64,000 nt of DNA. Origin: Phycisphaerales bacterium (GTDB lineage: Bacteria > Planctomycetota > Phycisphaerae > Phycisphaerales > UBA1924). Shown piece by piece: positions 1 to 8,710 of the stretch. How positions within the stretch are numbered: position 1 is the first letter of the stretch; the number at the start of each line of letters is the position of its first letter. A model generated the notes under the pieces. The model was not told the DNA's origin. It searched no databases and worked only from the letters and a program-made list of their open reading frames with translations. The stretch is taken from positions 283,003-347,002 of the forward strand of contig JAHDXL010000001.1 of NCBI GenBank assembly GCA_023382935.1. Reading direction: 5' to 3'. The translations under genes and the position numbers were made by a program.

Positions 1-514
1 CTGACACTTCGCCTGGGAAGATGAAGTGGAAGATGTCGAGTCCGCCGGGGTCAGACACGGGCACGCTGCCCGCACCTGAGATCGCCAGGTAGTAAAGCCC
101 CGGCACCAGCACGGCCGAGCCGGTCGCGTCGGTCGCCTCGTTGAGCATGAAGACGTTGGGCTCGCCCGGACCGGCATCGAGATTGGCAAGTAGACCGCTC
201 CCGTCAGCGCTGAACAGCCACATCGAGGGGTCGAAGTCCGCAAACCCTTTGTAGGCAGGCAGTGTGGTGGCGCGGAACGCAATCGGATCGCAGATGTAGA
301 TCAGGTACATGTCCTGGAAGTCGTCCTGCACCCGGTGAGGCATCGACGAAGGCCCGTACAGGTCGCCGATGATCTTGGTCACCGGCCCCCCGCCGCCCGT
401 CACCGACTGGGCCGAACCGGGAACCGGGCCGGCGTCACCGGCTTCAATCCACTCCGGACCGGCCGCCGCCCATGAGCAGGCCAACCCCACCACCATGATG
501 ATGGTCGTTTTCAT
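1..514 (-). CDS. Secreted protein of unknown function, C-terminus cut by window edge
   Basis: This reading frame starts at ATG 514 and stays open to base 1, giving about 171 residues without the C-terminus. A good ribosome-binding site (AAGGAG) lies 7 nt upstream. The N-terminus (MKTTIMMVVGLACSWAAA) is a typical Sec signal peptide, so the product should be exported. The rest is acidic and rich in Gly, Pro and Asp, with no domain I recognise. Its missing end could carry a PEP-CTERM-like or dockerin-like tail, as other secreted proteins here do, but that cannot be seen. Confidence 0.7.
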   Translation of the reverse strand, partial: MKTTIIMVVGLACSWAAAGPEWIEAGDAGPVPGSAQSVTGGGGPVTKIIGDLYGPSSMPHRVQDDFQDMYLIYICDPIAFRATTLPAYKGFADFDPSMWLFSADGSGLLANLDAGPGEPNVFMLNEATDATGSAVLVPGLYYLAISGAGSVPVSDPGGLDIFHFIFPGEVS

Positions 515-640
515 CTCTGTCTCCTTCCGGGGAAATCGCCCGGCTCTCCGACACACAGGGTAGCGGCCCGGGCGTCCGCAACCAAGTGCGGAGTGGCCGA
601 TCGCACTGCCCCATCCCTGCGAAGGTCCGAGATTCGGGCC

Positions 641-1678
641 CTATACGCCTCCCACCTTGACAGGAACCCCAATCCGCATGCTTTCCCGTTCGGCCAGGAT
701 GGCTCGGGTGACGGCGCGGGCGTCGAGCAGCGAAGCCTGTGGATTGGCCGCCAGCCCCGCCGCCAGCGCCACTGCGTGGCGAATCTCCCCGTCGTACCCG
801 TTGCCCGGCGGCAGCGGAATTGCGTCGGACGAGTCGGCCCCATGCACCAGCAGCACCGGGTCGCGCAACAGGTCAAAGTCGGCCACCGCCCGCTCAAACT
901 CCACGATGTAGCGCATGCGGAAGGGGAACCTGGGCGAGGTGAGCCACCCACCCTCGGCCACCACCTGCCCGGGTACGTCAGCCAGGTTGAAGCAGGCGGT
1001 GACGTGCGCCGGTGTCCCCACCGCGTGCACCGACTCCGGCGGCCCGAAGAGAAAATGCACGAAGTCGACGTCATGCACATGGAGGTCGAAGAGCGCGCCG
1101 CCGCTGCGCTGCGGGTTGGCGTAGAAACCATCACCCCAGGCCGGGGCAGCGCCCAGGCGCTCAAACCGAGCCGACACCACGCGACCGTAGCGACGGTCCT
1201 GCGCGGCTTCCTTCAACCACGACCAGCCGGGCCAGAAGCGCATGCACATGGCCGGCATGCACACCTGCCCTGTGCGTGCCGACTCGGCGATCAACTCATC
1301 GACTCCATCGACCGTCAAAGCCACCGGCTTTTCCACCACGACGTGCCTGCCTGCACGCAGCGCCCGCAGCGCCAGGTCGACGTGCGTGTCGGTGTGCGTG
1401 CAGATGCTGACCAACTGCACGTCAGCGCGTGCGAGCAGCGCATCGACATCGCCCGTCGTGAAAACCTGCGCCGGATCGAACAGCCGCCCGCCGCTCGCGC
1501 CGCTGTCGAGGTTGCCGGCGCCGTCCGCGCGCGCGTTGAGTCGCTCGACGTTCTGGTCGCACACGCCCGCGACGCGGCAGGGCAGTCCGTCGGCCTGGGC
1601 CCGCTGGTAGGCCGCCACGTGGGTGCGCCCCATGAACCCAAGCCCGATGATGCCGACACCGACCGTTTGCGTGCTCAC
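641..1678 (-). CDS. Gfo/Idh/MocA family oxidoreductase
   Basis: This is a 345-residue NAD(P)-dependent sugar or cyclitol dehydrogenase. The N-terminal Rossmann fold begins VGIIGLGFMGRTH (residues 7-19), and the conserved EKPVAL motif is near residue 120. The C-terminal half has the substrate-binding region with HVHDVDFVHFLFG, whose DxxH-type histidine is typical of the family. There is no signal peptide, so it is cytoplasmic. It is the last gene of a three-gene minus-strand operon, 25 bp after the isomerase/epimerase gene. With that enzyme and the NagB/LmbE-like protein it probably processes a sugar or amino sugar. The substrate cannot be told from sequence. Confidence 0.9.
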   Translation of the reverse strand: MSTQTVGVGIIGLGFMGRTHVAAYQRAQADGLPCRVAGVCDQNVERLNARADGAGNLDSGASGGRLFDPAQVFTTGDVDALLARADVQLVSICTHTDTHVDLALRALRAGRHVVVEKPVALTVDGVDELIAESARTGQVCMPAMCMRFWPGWSWLKEAAQDRRYGRVVSARFERLGAAPAWGDGFYANPQRSGGALFDLHVHDVDFVHFLFGPPESVHAVGTPAHVTACFNLADVPGQVVAEGGWLTSPRFPFRMRYIVEFERAVADFDLLRDPVLLVHGADSSDAIPLPPGNGYDGEIRHAVALAAGLAANPQASLLDARAVTRAILAERESMRIGVPVKVGGV

Positions 1679-1703
1679 GCCTGGCCCCTTCCGGCTTGCC
1701 CGA

Positions 1704-2519
1704 TCACTTGGTGTTCGCCGCGATCAGTGCCAGCGCCGCGCGGATGTCACCGATGCGGTCGTCGCCGGCCTCGCGCTCGACCAACAGGTCGATCGATCGC
1801 TCGCACCGGCGGGCCGTCTCGAAAAACGCCTTCCAGTCAACCTTGCCCGTGCCCACCGGCACCTCGGTCCCCCAGTCGCCGGGCTGCCGAGCCGGCACCG
1901 CATCCTTGACGTGCGCCTGGATGATGCGCGATGACAACTTGCGCATCGCGTCGCCCGGGTCGCCCATGCCGTAGAGGATCATGTTCGCAGGGTCGAAGTT
2001 GACCGCCGCCCCGGGCAACTCGCCCAGCGCCTCGAGCAGGGTGCCGGCTGTCTCCTGACCGGTCTCAAATCCCACCGAGACGCCACGCGCGGCAAAGACG
2101 CGAATCACCTTGCCCAGCCGCTCCAACATGACCGCACGCTCCGGGTCGCTCCGCTCGTGCGGCAGGAAGCCGGCGTGAAACGTCACGATTCGCAACCCCA
2201 ATTCACTTGCCAGGCGTGCGTTGTCCTCGGCCGCACGGAGATTCTCCGCCCAGTGCTCGTCAGGACGCAGGCCGCCGGTCACGCGGATGGTCTCGAGCGT
2301 CGAATAGTCCTCGCCTTTCGTGGTCATCATGCCCGAGACAATGGCCACTCCGATGTCGGCGAGCGCCCGGACCGTGGCGCCGATGCCCCAGGCGCCGGTT
2401 CGCAATGGATCGAGTGCGATCTGCACGCCGGTGGCGCCGACGCGAGCCAACTTCACGGCCAGATCCTCGGGCCCGGTTGCCTGCAGCGACCACGAACACA
2501 CGCCCACGCGCCCAATCAC
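1704..2519 (-). CDS. Sugar phosphate isomerase/epimerase (xylose-isomerase-like TIM barrel)
   Basis: The product is 271 residues. The opening VGVCSWSLQ is the usual start of this AP endonuclease 2 / xylose-isomerase-like barrel family. Metal-ligand candidates are the H of TFHAGF, the E of GFETGQE, the D of NFDPANM and the H of IQAHVKD. The start is GTG 2519, which overlaps the stop of the upstream NagB/LmbE gene as GTGA, so the two are translationally coupled. It probably isomerises or epimerises a sugar handled by the adjoining dehydrogenase. The exact substrate is unknown. Confidence 0.88.
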   Translation of the reverse strand: MIGRVGVCSWSLQATGPEDLAVKLARVGATGVQIALDPLRTGAWGIGATVRALADIGVAIVSGMMTTKGEDYSTLETIRVTGGLRPDEHWAENLRAAEDNARLASELGLRIVTFHAGFLPHERSDPERAVMLERLGKVIRVFAARGVSVGFETGQETAGTLLEALGELPGAAVNFDPANMILYGMGDPGDAMRKLSSRIIQAHVKDAVPARQPGDWGTEVPVGTGKVDWKAFFETARRCERSIDLLVEREAGDDRIGDIRAALALIAANTK

Positions 2520-4540
2520 ACCCGTGCCTCCTCACGCCCGCGCTGCGCGGGGGCCAACGAGCCATCGGATTCACTCGGACGCCACAGCACGAAGCCCTCG
2601 ATCGCCTGGTACTCGGGTAGACCCAACTGATCGAACAACTGGGCCGTGTGACGGTTGCGTTCTTCGGCCCGCTGCCAAAACTCGCGCGAGTCGGTGGCGC
2701 CGGGGAATGGAGCCTTGTCCTTCTGGCTTTCGTGCTTGAAAATCGCGGTGCGTTTTCGCTCCACCTCGCTGGGGCTGAGCGGCACGGCCATGTCGATTTC
2801 GTGTGGCTCCCATTCCTGCCAGGCGCCGCGATACATCCACACTTCACAGTCCTTCATCCAGGCGCGGTCGGCCAGGCGATGCAGGGCCGTGGTCACCGCC
2901 GCCAGACACACCCGGTGCGTCCCGTGAGGGTCAGAGAGGTCGCCCGCCACGTAGATCATGTGCGGCCTGATCCGTTCGAGAATCTCCATGGTGATGCACA
3001 CGTCCTCTTCGCCCAGCGGCTTCTTCTTGACGCGCCCCGTTTCGTAGAAGGGCAGGTCGAGGAAGTGAATCCGCTCGGGTCGCACGCCCGAGTAGCGTGC
3101 CGCCGCCCGTGCCTCGCTGCGCCGGATCAAGCCCTTTACACGCTGCAGGTCGGGGCTGTCCACGTCGCCCGGGCGCTTGTTCCTGATGCACTCGGCCACT
3201 TCCGACGCCAGCGCCGCGGCCCGCTCGGACCCGAAACTCATGCTCTCGCACAACTCCTGCACGAAGTCGAGGTGTCGGATCACCTCGTCGTCAAACACCG
3301 CGATGTTGCCCGAGGTCTGGTAGGCCACATGCACTTCGTGCTTCTGGTCGCACAGGCGGATGAACGTGCCGCCCATCGAGATCACGTCGTCGTCCGGGTG
3401 CGGACTGAACACCAGCACACGCTTTGGGTAGATGTCCGGCCCGTTGGCCGCGTCCACACCCGTGCCCACCACAAAGCGCGGACGGTCCTTCTTCCCTCCC
3501 GGCCAGCCGGTTATGGTCTTCTGGAGCGACTTGAACACCTGGATGTTGATGTCGTACGCGCCCCCGCGCTCGCTGAGCAGTTCCTGCAGTCCATGTTCGT
3601 TGTAGTCCTCGTCCGTCAGTTTGAGGATCGGCTTCTTGAGTTGGAAGGCCAGCCACAGCACGGCGCGCTTGGTCAGGCCCGCGTCCCATTCTAGGCCGAA
3701 CTCCCGCACCGAGCCGACCAGCCACGGGCTGCGGAATCGCGTCAGGCTGGCCGCGGCCGACGGATCGAGCACGAAGCGCGCCCCAGGGTGGGCCTGGAGA
3801 TAACTGGCCGAGACGGCCGCGGTCATCGGGCCTTCGACCGCGTCGCGCACCACCGTCGCCTTGTGCTCGCCGAAGGCCATCAGGACCAGCCGACGCGCTT
3901 CGAGGATGGAGCCCACGCCCATCGTGATGGCCTTGCGCGGCACGTTGGCCTCACCGAAGAAGTCCGACGCCGCATCTCCGCGCGTCACCTTGTCCAGCGT
4001 GATGAGCCGCGTGCGGCTGTCGCGTGGTGACCCCGGCTCGTTGAACCCGATATGCCCGGTGCGACCGATGCCCAGCAACTGGAGATCGATCCCGCCGGCT
4101 TCTCGGATCTTCTGCTCGTAGTCCGCGCAGTACCGCTGCACGTCTTCCCGAGCAATGGTCCCGTCAGGCACGTGCGCGTGCTCCGGGTCGATGTCGATGT
4201 GGTCAAACAGATGCTCGCACATGAACCGCCGGTAACTCTGCAACTCGTCCGGGTTCATCGGCCAGTATTCGTCGAGATTGAACGTTGTCACGTTCGCGAA
4301 CGACAACCCCTCTTCCCGGTGCAGCCTCACCAGTTCGGCATAGACGCTCTGCGGTGTCGAGCCGGTGGCCAGCCCCAGCACCGCCCGTTGCCCCGACCTC
4401 TGCCGCGAGCGGATCAACTCGGCGATTTCCGCCGCCACCGCGACACTTGCCTGCCCGGCCGACGGGAACACCGTCACCGGCACCCGCTCAACGCCCCACG
4501 CCCGCATGTGTTCGCCGGTGTGCTCTGTCTGGCCACGCAT
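2516..4540 (-). CDS. NagB-like glucosamine-6-phosphate deaminase domain fused to a PIG-L/LmbE-like deacetylase
   Basis: The protein has about 674 residues in two domains. The N-terminal part resembles NagB, with FNLDEYWPM and GRTGHIGFNEPGS. The C-terminal part, from about residue 380, is an LmbE/PIG-L Zn-dependent deacetylase with VFSPHPDDDVISMGG and a DPHGTH metal motif. In E. coli NagB the second motif reads NDGHIAFNEP. Here the catalytic Asp position is Thr, which I recall is usual in this fused family, so classical deaminase activity is uncertain. The frame stays open upstream to a TTG at 4615. ATG 4540 is chosen, but ATG 4507 (MRAWGVERV) is also plausible. It is first in the operon with the next two genes and points to N-acetylamino-sugar degradation. 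Confidence 0.88.
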   Translation of the reverse strand: MRGQTEHTGEHMRAWGVERVPVTVFPSAGQASVAVAAEIAELIRSRQRSGQRAVLGLATGSTPQSVYAELVRLHREEGLSFANVTTFNLDEYWPMNPDELQSYRRFMCEHLFDHIDIDPEHAHVPDGTIAREDVQRYCADYEQKIREAGGIDLQLLGIGRTGHIGFNEPGSPRDSRTRLITLDKVTRGDAASDFFGEANVPRKAITMGVGSILEARRLVLMAFGEHKATVVRDAVEGPMTAAVSASYLQAHPGARFVLDPSAAASLTRFRSPWLVGSVREFGLEWDAGLTKRAVLWLAFQLKKPILKLTDEDYNEHGLQELLSERGGAYDINIQVFKSLQKTITGWPGGKKDRPRFVVGTGVDAANGPDIYPKRVLVFSPHPDDDVISMGGTFIRLCDQKHEVHVAYQTSGNIAVFDDEVIRHLDFVQELCESMSFGSERAAALASEVAECIRNKRPGDVDSPDLQRVKGLIRRSEARAAARYSGVRPERIHFLDLPFYETGRVKKKPLGEEDVCITMEILERIRPHMIYVAGDLSDPHGTHRVCLAAVTTALHRLADRAWMKDCEVWMYRGAWQEWEPHEIDMAVPLSPSEVERKRTAIFKHESQKDKAPFPGATDSREFWQRAEERNRHTAQLFDQLGLPEYQAIEGFVLWRPSESDGSLAPAQRGREEARV

Positions 4541-4673
4541 CGTCCATCTGCCCTCAAGTGGTTGTGAGAAGCCGCCACGACGATCGTAGTCGAAACAGTC
4601 AAGGCCGGTTTTCAACCTCCCTCGCGCTTACCATTCTCCTGGCGGGCTCTCCGCCCTTAGAAAGGTGCTCACC

Positions 4674-5555
4674 ATGAAAAAGGGTCTCAAGGCGCTCATC
4701 GCGCTGTTTGCCGGTCTGGTCGTTCTCCTCATCGTCCTCGTCGCCGGCGTTATGTTCTTCATCGACTCGATTGCCCGCAAGGGCGTCGAACAGGGCGCCA
4801 CCTACGCCCTGGCCGTTCCGACCTCGCTCGACTCGGCCGACGTCGGCGTCCTCTCCGGCTCGTTCGCGATGTCGGGCCTGAACGTCTCCAACCCGGAGGG
4901 CTTCGACAAGACCCACTTCCTCCGCCTCGGCTCGGGAGGCGTGAAGGTCTCGCTCGGCTCACTCCGCGAGGACTTGGTCACGCTTCCGAGCCTGGAACTC
5001 AAGAACATCGACATCAACGTCCAGCAGAGCGGCGCTTCCTCCAACGTCAAGTCCATCCTCGAAAACCTCAAGCGTTTCGAGTCGGGCGAAAAGCCCAAGA
5101 CCGAACCCGCGGGCGATGGCAAGCGATTCATCGTCAGGGAACTGCGGATCGAGAACGTCAAGGTAAACGTGAAGGCCTCAGCCCTGGGTGCGGGCATGGG
5201 CACCACCATCAACGTGCCGCAGATCGTGATGAAGGACATCGGCTCGGACACGGGCAGGGGCGTGCTGCTCGGCGAACTGGCCAACATTGTGGTCAAGGCG
5301 CTGGTCACCGCCATCCGAGACGCGGGGGCCGACATTCTCCCCGCCGACCTGCTCGGTCAGTTTGACGCCGGACTGGCCGACCTCACGTCGCTCAAGTCCA
5401 TGGGCATCGAGGTCGTCAACGACCTGGGCAAGCAGGCAACGGAGAAGATCGATCAGGCCAAGGACCAACTCGAAAAGAAGGCCGACGACCTGAAGGAGGA
5501 AGGCGAAAAAGCAATCGAAGGCCTCAAGGGCATTCTCAAGAAGCCGGGTGGTTGA
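4674..5555 (+). CDS. Membrane-anchored AsmA-like protein of unknown function
   Basis: The product is 293 residues. After MKKGLKALI comes a strongly hydrophobic segment (about residues 5-30), which is an anchor or uncleaved signal. The body (SLDSADVGVLSGSFAMSGLNV, here split by eye into its hydrophobic-polar rhythm) resembles the beta-rich periplasmic part of AsmA/DUF748-type proteins. The C-terminal 50 residues (from KQATEKIDQAKD) form a charged heptad-like coiled coil. ATG 4674 is preferred over the in-frame GTG 4665 because GAAAGG lies 8 nt before the ATG. Its stop codon abuts the stop of the convergent gene with no base between. Its function is unknown. Confidence 0.75.
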   Translation: MKKGLKALIALFAGLVVLLIVLVAGVMFFIDSIARKGVEQGATYALAVPTSLDSADVGVLSGSFAMSGLNVSNPEGFDKTHFLRLGSGGVKVSLGSLREDLVTLPSLELKNIDINVQQSGASSNVKSILENLKRFESGEKPKTEPAGDGKRFIVRELRIENVKVNVKASALGAGMGTTINVPQIVMKDIGSDTGRGVLLGELANIVVKALVTAIRDAGADILPADLLGQFDAGLADLTSLKSMGIEVVNDLGKQATEKIDQAKDQLEKKADDLKEEGEKAIEGLKGILKKPGG

Positions 5556-6116
5556 TTACGGGTACTGGTACCTCGGCGCCCATCCCAGCGGATCGCCGGG
5601 CAGCAACTCCCACAAGTGCCACACGGGGTTGAACTCGTCGCCCGGCCCGAAGTGCGCACAGCCCGTGCGCATGATCGCGCCGTCGTCCCGCTTCACAAAC
5701 GCCGACACGCCCGGCATCGGCAAGCCGTTGTGTTCGAACCCCATCGCCTTCGTGAATCCCGAGCCGGCCGTGGACACGCAGCGGAAGGTCCACCCGCGGC
5801 CGCGGGCAAACTCCCCCACCACCTCCGCCGGATCGGGCGAAGCCAGCACCAGCGACGCCCGGCTTTCGATGTGCCCCATCAGCGACACAAAGCCGTCGGC
5901 CCACATGGTGCAGTACACGCAGCGCTTGCCCATGTTGTGGATGACGAGCAGTTCGCGTTTTGAGCCGAAGAGGTCGCTCAGGCGAATGGCGCCACCGGCC
6001 GTGTCGGTCAGCACCCAGTCGCTCACCGCCTCGGGCCTGACCGCCGCCCGGGCCGCAGCCAGTTGCTTCTTCAACTCTGCCAGTTGACGCTCGAGTTCGC
6101 GCACCGCGTCGTTCAT
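5556..6116 (-). CDS. DUF899 family thioredoxin-fold protein
   Basis: The product is 186 residues. It opens with a short coiled coil (LERQLAELKKQLAAARA), followed by a thioredoxin-like fold holding a CxxC motif in GKRCVYCTMWADGF (about residues 83-96). The C-terminal WHLWELLPG element is typical of DUF899. Members are thought to be cytoplasmic thiol-disulfide proteins, but no substrate is established. Its end meets the end of the upstream convergent gene at bases 5555/5556, so the two transcripts must overlap. No hairpin with a T-tract is visible between them. Confidence 0.85.
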   Translation of the reverse strand: MNDAVRELERQLAELKKQLAAARAAVRPEAVSDWVLTDTAGGAIRLSDLFGSKRELLVIHNMGKRCVYCTMWADGFVSLMGHIESRASLVLASPDPAEVVGEFARGRGWTFRCVSTAGSGFTKAMGFEHNGLPMPGVSAFVKRDDGAIMRTGCAHFGPGDEFNPVWHLWELLPGDPLGWAPRYQYP

Positions 6117-6192
6117 TCCGAACCTCCTCGCGGACGATCGCCCGTCGGCCTGGTGGCAGAGCGTACCTGATTTGCGATGCTTCCGCGAGCGA

Positions 6193-6774
6193 TCAGCGGC
6201 GGCGGCGAGTCATCACCAGCACGCCCGCCGAAAGCGCCCACGCCCCCGGGGCCGGGACGAGACGGCTCTCAAACTCCCGGATGCCACCGATGGCGTTCCA
6301 GAACGTCGGCCCCACTTCCCACTGGAACGTGAAGTGCCGGATGCCCCAGTCCGGCAGGTGCAGGTCCGTCGGCAGCGCGTCGCTCTGAAAGGCTCCGCCG
6401 CCCAGATTGGTCATATTCACCACCGCCATGCTGATCGGCCCGGTCACGCTGGCGGTGTAACTGTCGCCGGCGAATCCGTCGTTGAGCACGAATATGTCGC
6501 CCGGGAAAGTCTGATGCCACGCTTGCGCACCAATTTTCACCCACGACCCATACATCGCGCCCCGGTAACTACCCACGTTCGGCGCTGCGTCTGAATCGTG
6601 CCAGTCCTCGTCAAACCGGTAGCGAAACTCGAAGGCGTCGCCCACGTGCACTGGCGCCGGCACCGCGCCGCCGACGTTGTCGATGGTGCCGCGGAACACG
6701 AACTCGTACAGGTCTGCCCGGACGCAGCCGGCCGCAACCACCCCAACCACCACGCCATACCACACGTCGCGCAT
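6193..6774 (-). CDS. Secreted protein with PEP-CTERM-like sorting tail
   Basis: The product is 193 residues. ATG 6774 is chosen because GGGAGGG lies about 4 nt before it; the frame stays open upstream to 6903. The N-terminus (MRDVWYGVVVGVVAAGCVRA) is a signal peptide. The C-terminus reads VPAPGAWALSAGVLVMTRRRR, a Pro-rich motif, hydrophobic helix and Arg cluster, which is the form of a PEP-CTERM/exosortase sorting signal used in Phycisphaerae. The middle is beta-rich with no known domain. It is probably exported and processed by an exosortase encoded elsewhere. Confidence 0.82.
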   Translation of the reverse strand: MRDVWYGVVVGVVAAGCVRADLYEFVFRGTIDNVGGAVPAPVHVGDAFEFRYRFDEDWHDSDAAPNVGSYRGAMYGSWVKIGAQAWHQTFPGDIFVLNDGFAGDSYTASVTGPISMAVVNMTNLGGGAFQSDALPTDLHLPDWGIRHFTFQWEVGPTFWNAIGGIREFESRLVPAPGAWALSAGVLVMTRRRR

Positions 6775-6881
6775 CACGCCCTCCCGGTGTCGGGTGCGTT
6801 CACGCCCACCCCGACCGATAACGCTCCCCCCCACAGAATCTACCCCGCATCCGGACATTTGCCAGAGAAAGTCCGGCTTGC

Positions 6882-7151
6882 TCACCCCGCCCCCGGCCCG
6901 CACCCGCAGCGTTCGAGAAAGTGCCGAATCTGCATCATCTCGTCCCGCGAGTTCACGGTCCGCCCGTGCGGGATATGGAAGGTCTCTTCCAGCCCGTTGA
7001 GCGTCACCTTCTCCCGCCCCCCGTTGACCACCTCCACCTTGGCCCCCAGCGACTCAAACATCTTCACGATGTCCGGCCACTTGATGTTCATACTCAGCGG
7101 GTGGGCGAAGACCTGATCGAGCGTGCGCCGGTGCTTGCTGCTCACGTCCAT
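6882..7151 (-). CDS. HicA-like small protein, no antitoxin partner visible
   Basis: This protein of about 89 residues reads SSKHRRTLDQVFAHP and later INxxDIVKMFESLGAKVE-like text, ending with HIPHGRTVNSRDEMMQIRHFL. The pattern of a short helix, beta strands carrying the NGLEETFHIPH segment and a final helix matches the dsRBD-like HicA mRNA-interferase family. HicA toxins normally sit beside hicB, and none is present here, so it may have a housekeeping role. The start is uncertain: ATG 7151 is directly behind GGAGGAGG, and GTG 7145 would have better spacing. Confidence 0.6.
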   Translation of the reverse strand: MDVSSKHRRTLDQVFAHPLSMNIKWPDIVKMFESLGAKVEVVNGGREKVTLNGLEETFHIPHGRTVNSRDEMMQIRHFLERCGCGPGAG

Positions 7152-7255
7152 CCTCCTCCGCCGCGGGGGCGGGTGGGCCGGCGCCAACTTGCACCGGGAC
7201 GCGCTTTGCCCCATCATACCGGCCGGTCACCCCATGCCACAAGACCGGAGCGGCC

Positions 7256-7783
7256 ATGCGCCTTGTCCTGCGACCCACCCGCCACCTGCCATCCACCCTC
7301 TCGGCCGACGAACTGCTCGCCCGCTGCGAGGACATGCTCAACCGCCCCGACTGCCCCTGCGAGGGCAACGTGCTCGGGCGGCACGTCACGCTGAAGATCC
7401 GCGACGCCGACCGGCGGTTCTGGTCGCCCTGGCTGAACATCGAGATCGAACCGCGACCCGACGGCGCCAGCATCCTGCACGCACGATTCAGCCCACACCC
7501 GAACATCTGGACCATCGTCGCACTCTCTTACATCGCCATGGCCGTGGTCATCATGATCGGCGGGTGCTTCGGACTTTCTCAGTGGTGGATCAACCAGCCG
7601 CCGACCGCTCTGTGGACGATCCCCTTCGCCCTGCTCGTTTCCGCCGCCCTGTTCATCGCCAGCCAGATCGGTCAGAAACTCGCGGCCGACGAAATGGACA
7701 TGCTCGACCGACTCATGCTCAAGGCGACGGGACTGCAAGCCAAACCCGATTCGTCGCCATCACCCCGGCCGGCACATGGCTGA
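7256..7783 (+). CDS. Two-TM membrane protein of unknown function
   Basis: The product is 175 residues. A soluble N-terminal part (about 1-85) contains CPCEGNVLGRHVTLKI and is followed by two hydrophobic segments, roughly residues 86-110 (IVALSYIAMAVVIMIGG) and 122-142 (WTIPFALLVSAALFIAS). A short charged tail follows. I do not recognise the family. It is divergent from the HicA-like gene and shares its upstream region. Confidence 0.65.
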   Translation: MRLVLRPTRHLPSTLSADELLARCEDMLNRPDCPCEGNVLGRHVTLKIRDADRRFWSPWLNIEIEPRPDGASILHARFSPHPNIWTIVALSYIAMAVVIMIGGCFGLSQWWINQPPTALWTIPFALLVSAALFIASQIGQKLAADEMDMLDRLMLKATGLQAKPDSSPSPRPAHG

Positions 7784-7882
7784 TGAGGTTCATGCCGGCA
7801 ACGCTGGCCCTGCAAGGTTGCCGCAGATCGCGCCCATGTCGCCCGACCGCAGCCTCCAGGGGCGGAGGTTGCTCGCACGGCT

Positions 7883-8542
7883 TCAACTCGTCACGATGGT
7901 CGGGATGATGATCGCTGTGACGATCGCCGCCTGGATCGCGTCGATCGCAGCCTTGGTGGCCTTGCCCACAGCCTCTCCATCCCGGATTGCCGCGATCCGC
8001 TTGCGCCGCAGCCGCAGATCCTTCTTCGGGAAGTTGCCCGCGAGCAAATCCGTCGCGCTGGCCAGCGCGACCAGCACGCTGGTGCGCGCGTCGATCTTCG
8101 CGTCGTCACTGAAGATCGCCATTCGCAGCCGGCCGATGATCGCCCGCTCGGGCCTGGGATCGACCTCGGGGTACACCGTACGGCTGAACAGCAGCATCAC
8201 CCGCTCGCTGCTCTCACGCAGCACGCCCTGATCGCACAGGCGCGAGGCGGCTGCGTGGTACAACTTCTGGTTCCCAAATCGCGAAATCCACGTCTGAACG
8301 CTGGCACGGCGCCTTCCTTCGGCGATCCGCAGCAGGCAGGCATCGAGCACTGGCTCGTGCATCGGCGCAGCATCCACCAATCTCACCAGCGATCGCTTGC
8401 CCTCGAGCACGACTCGCCGCTCCAGCGCCAGGTCGGCCAGCACGCCGCCAGCGATGGCCTGCATCGTCCACGACCCCATCGGCGTACCGCGCTGGTCACG
8501 TAGCGCAAGCAGCAGAATCTCCTGGTAAATCGGCAGAGGCAT
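7883..8542 (-). CDS. GPP34 (GOLPH3-like) family protein
   Basis: The product is 219 residues, beginning MPLPIYQEILLLALRDQRG, which matches the 'tL.eellLLalddekG' start of GPP34. Further family-like features are the GGVLADLALERRV segment and the closing three-helix region LRLRRKRIAAIRDGEAVGKATKAAIDAI. In eukaryotes GOLPH3 binds phosphatidylinositol-4-phosphate and retains glycosyltransferases in the Golgi. Bacterial homologues are known mostly from actinobacteria, with no settled role. Hydrophobic C-terminal residues (AAIVTAIIIPTIV) may touch membrane. The start at ATG 8542 was chosen because family homology begins there; no strong Shine-Dalgarno is visible. Confidence 0.8.
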   Translation of the reverse strand: MPLPIYQEILLLALRDQRGTPMGSWTMQAIAGGVLADLALERRVVLEGKRSLVRLVDAAPMHEPVLDACLLRIAEGRRRASVQTWISRFGNQKLYHAAASRLCDQGVLRESSERVMLLFSRTVYPEVDPRPERAIIGRLRMAIFSDDAKIDARTSVLVALASATDLLAGNFPKKDLRLRRKRIAAIRDGEAVGKATKAAIDAIQAAIVTAIIIPTIVTS

Positions 8543-8654
8543 GGATGGAGTGTACCTGCTGGCTCCCCGCGACGTTGTTGGGCGACGCAGGCGGCGCATT
8601 TCCTCGGGACCACAACTCACCATGTTCCACTGCCCTCTCCGTGCCCGTGTAGTT

Positions 8655-8690
8655 CAACAGAAAAGCCCCCCGCCGGTACAGGAGGCTCTG
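8655..8690 (-). terminator. Intrinsic terminator downstream of the proline catabolism gene
   Basis: Read on the minus strand, AGCCTCC (8687-8681) pairs with GGGGGCT (8670-8664) with one G-T wobble, and TTTTCTGTT follows. It lies about 80 nt after the stop codon at 8765. Confidence 0.65.
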
Positions 8691-8710
8691 AACACCAGGA
8701 ATCTCATCTG

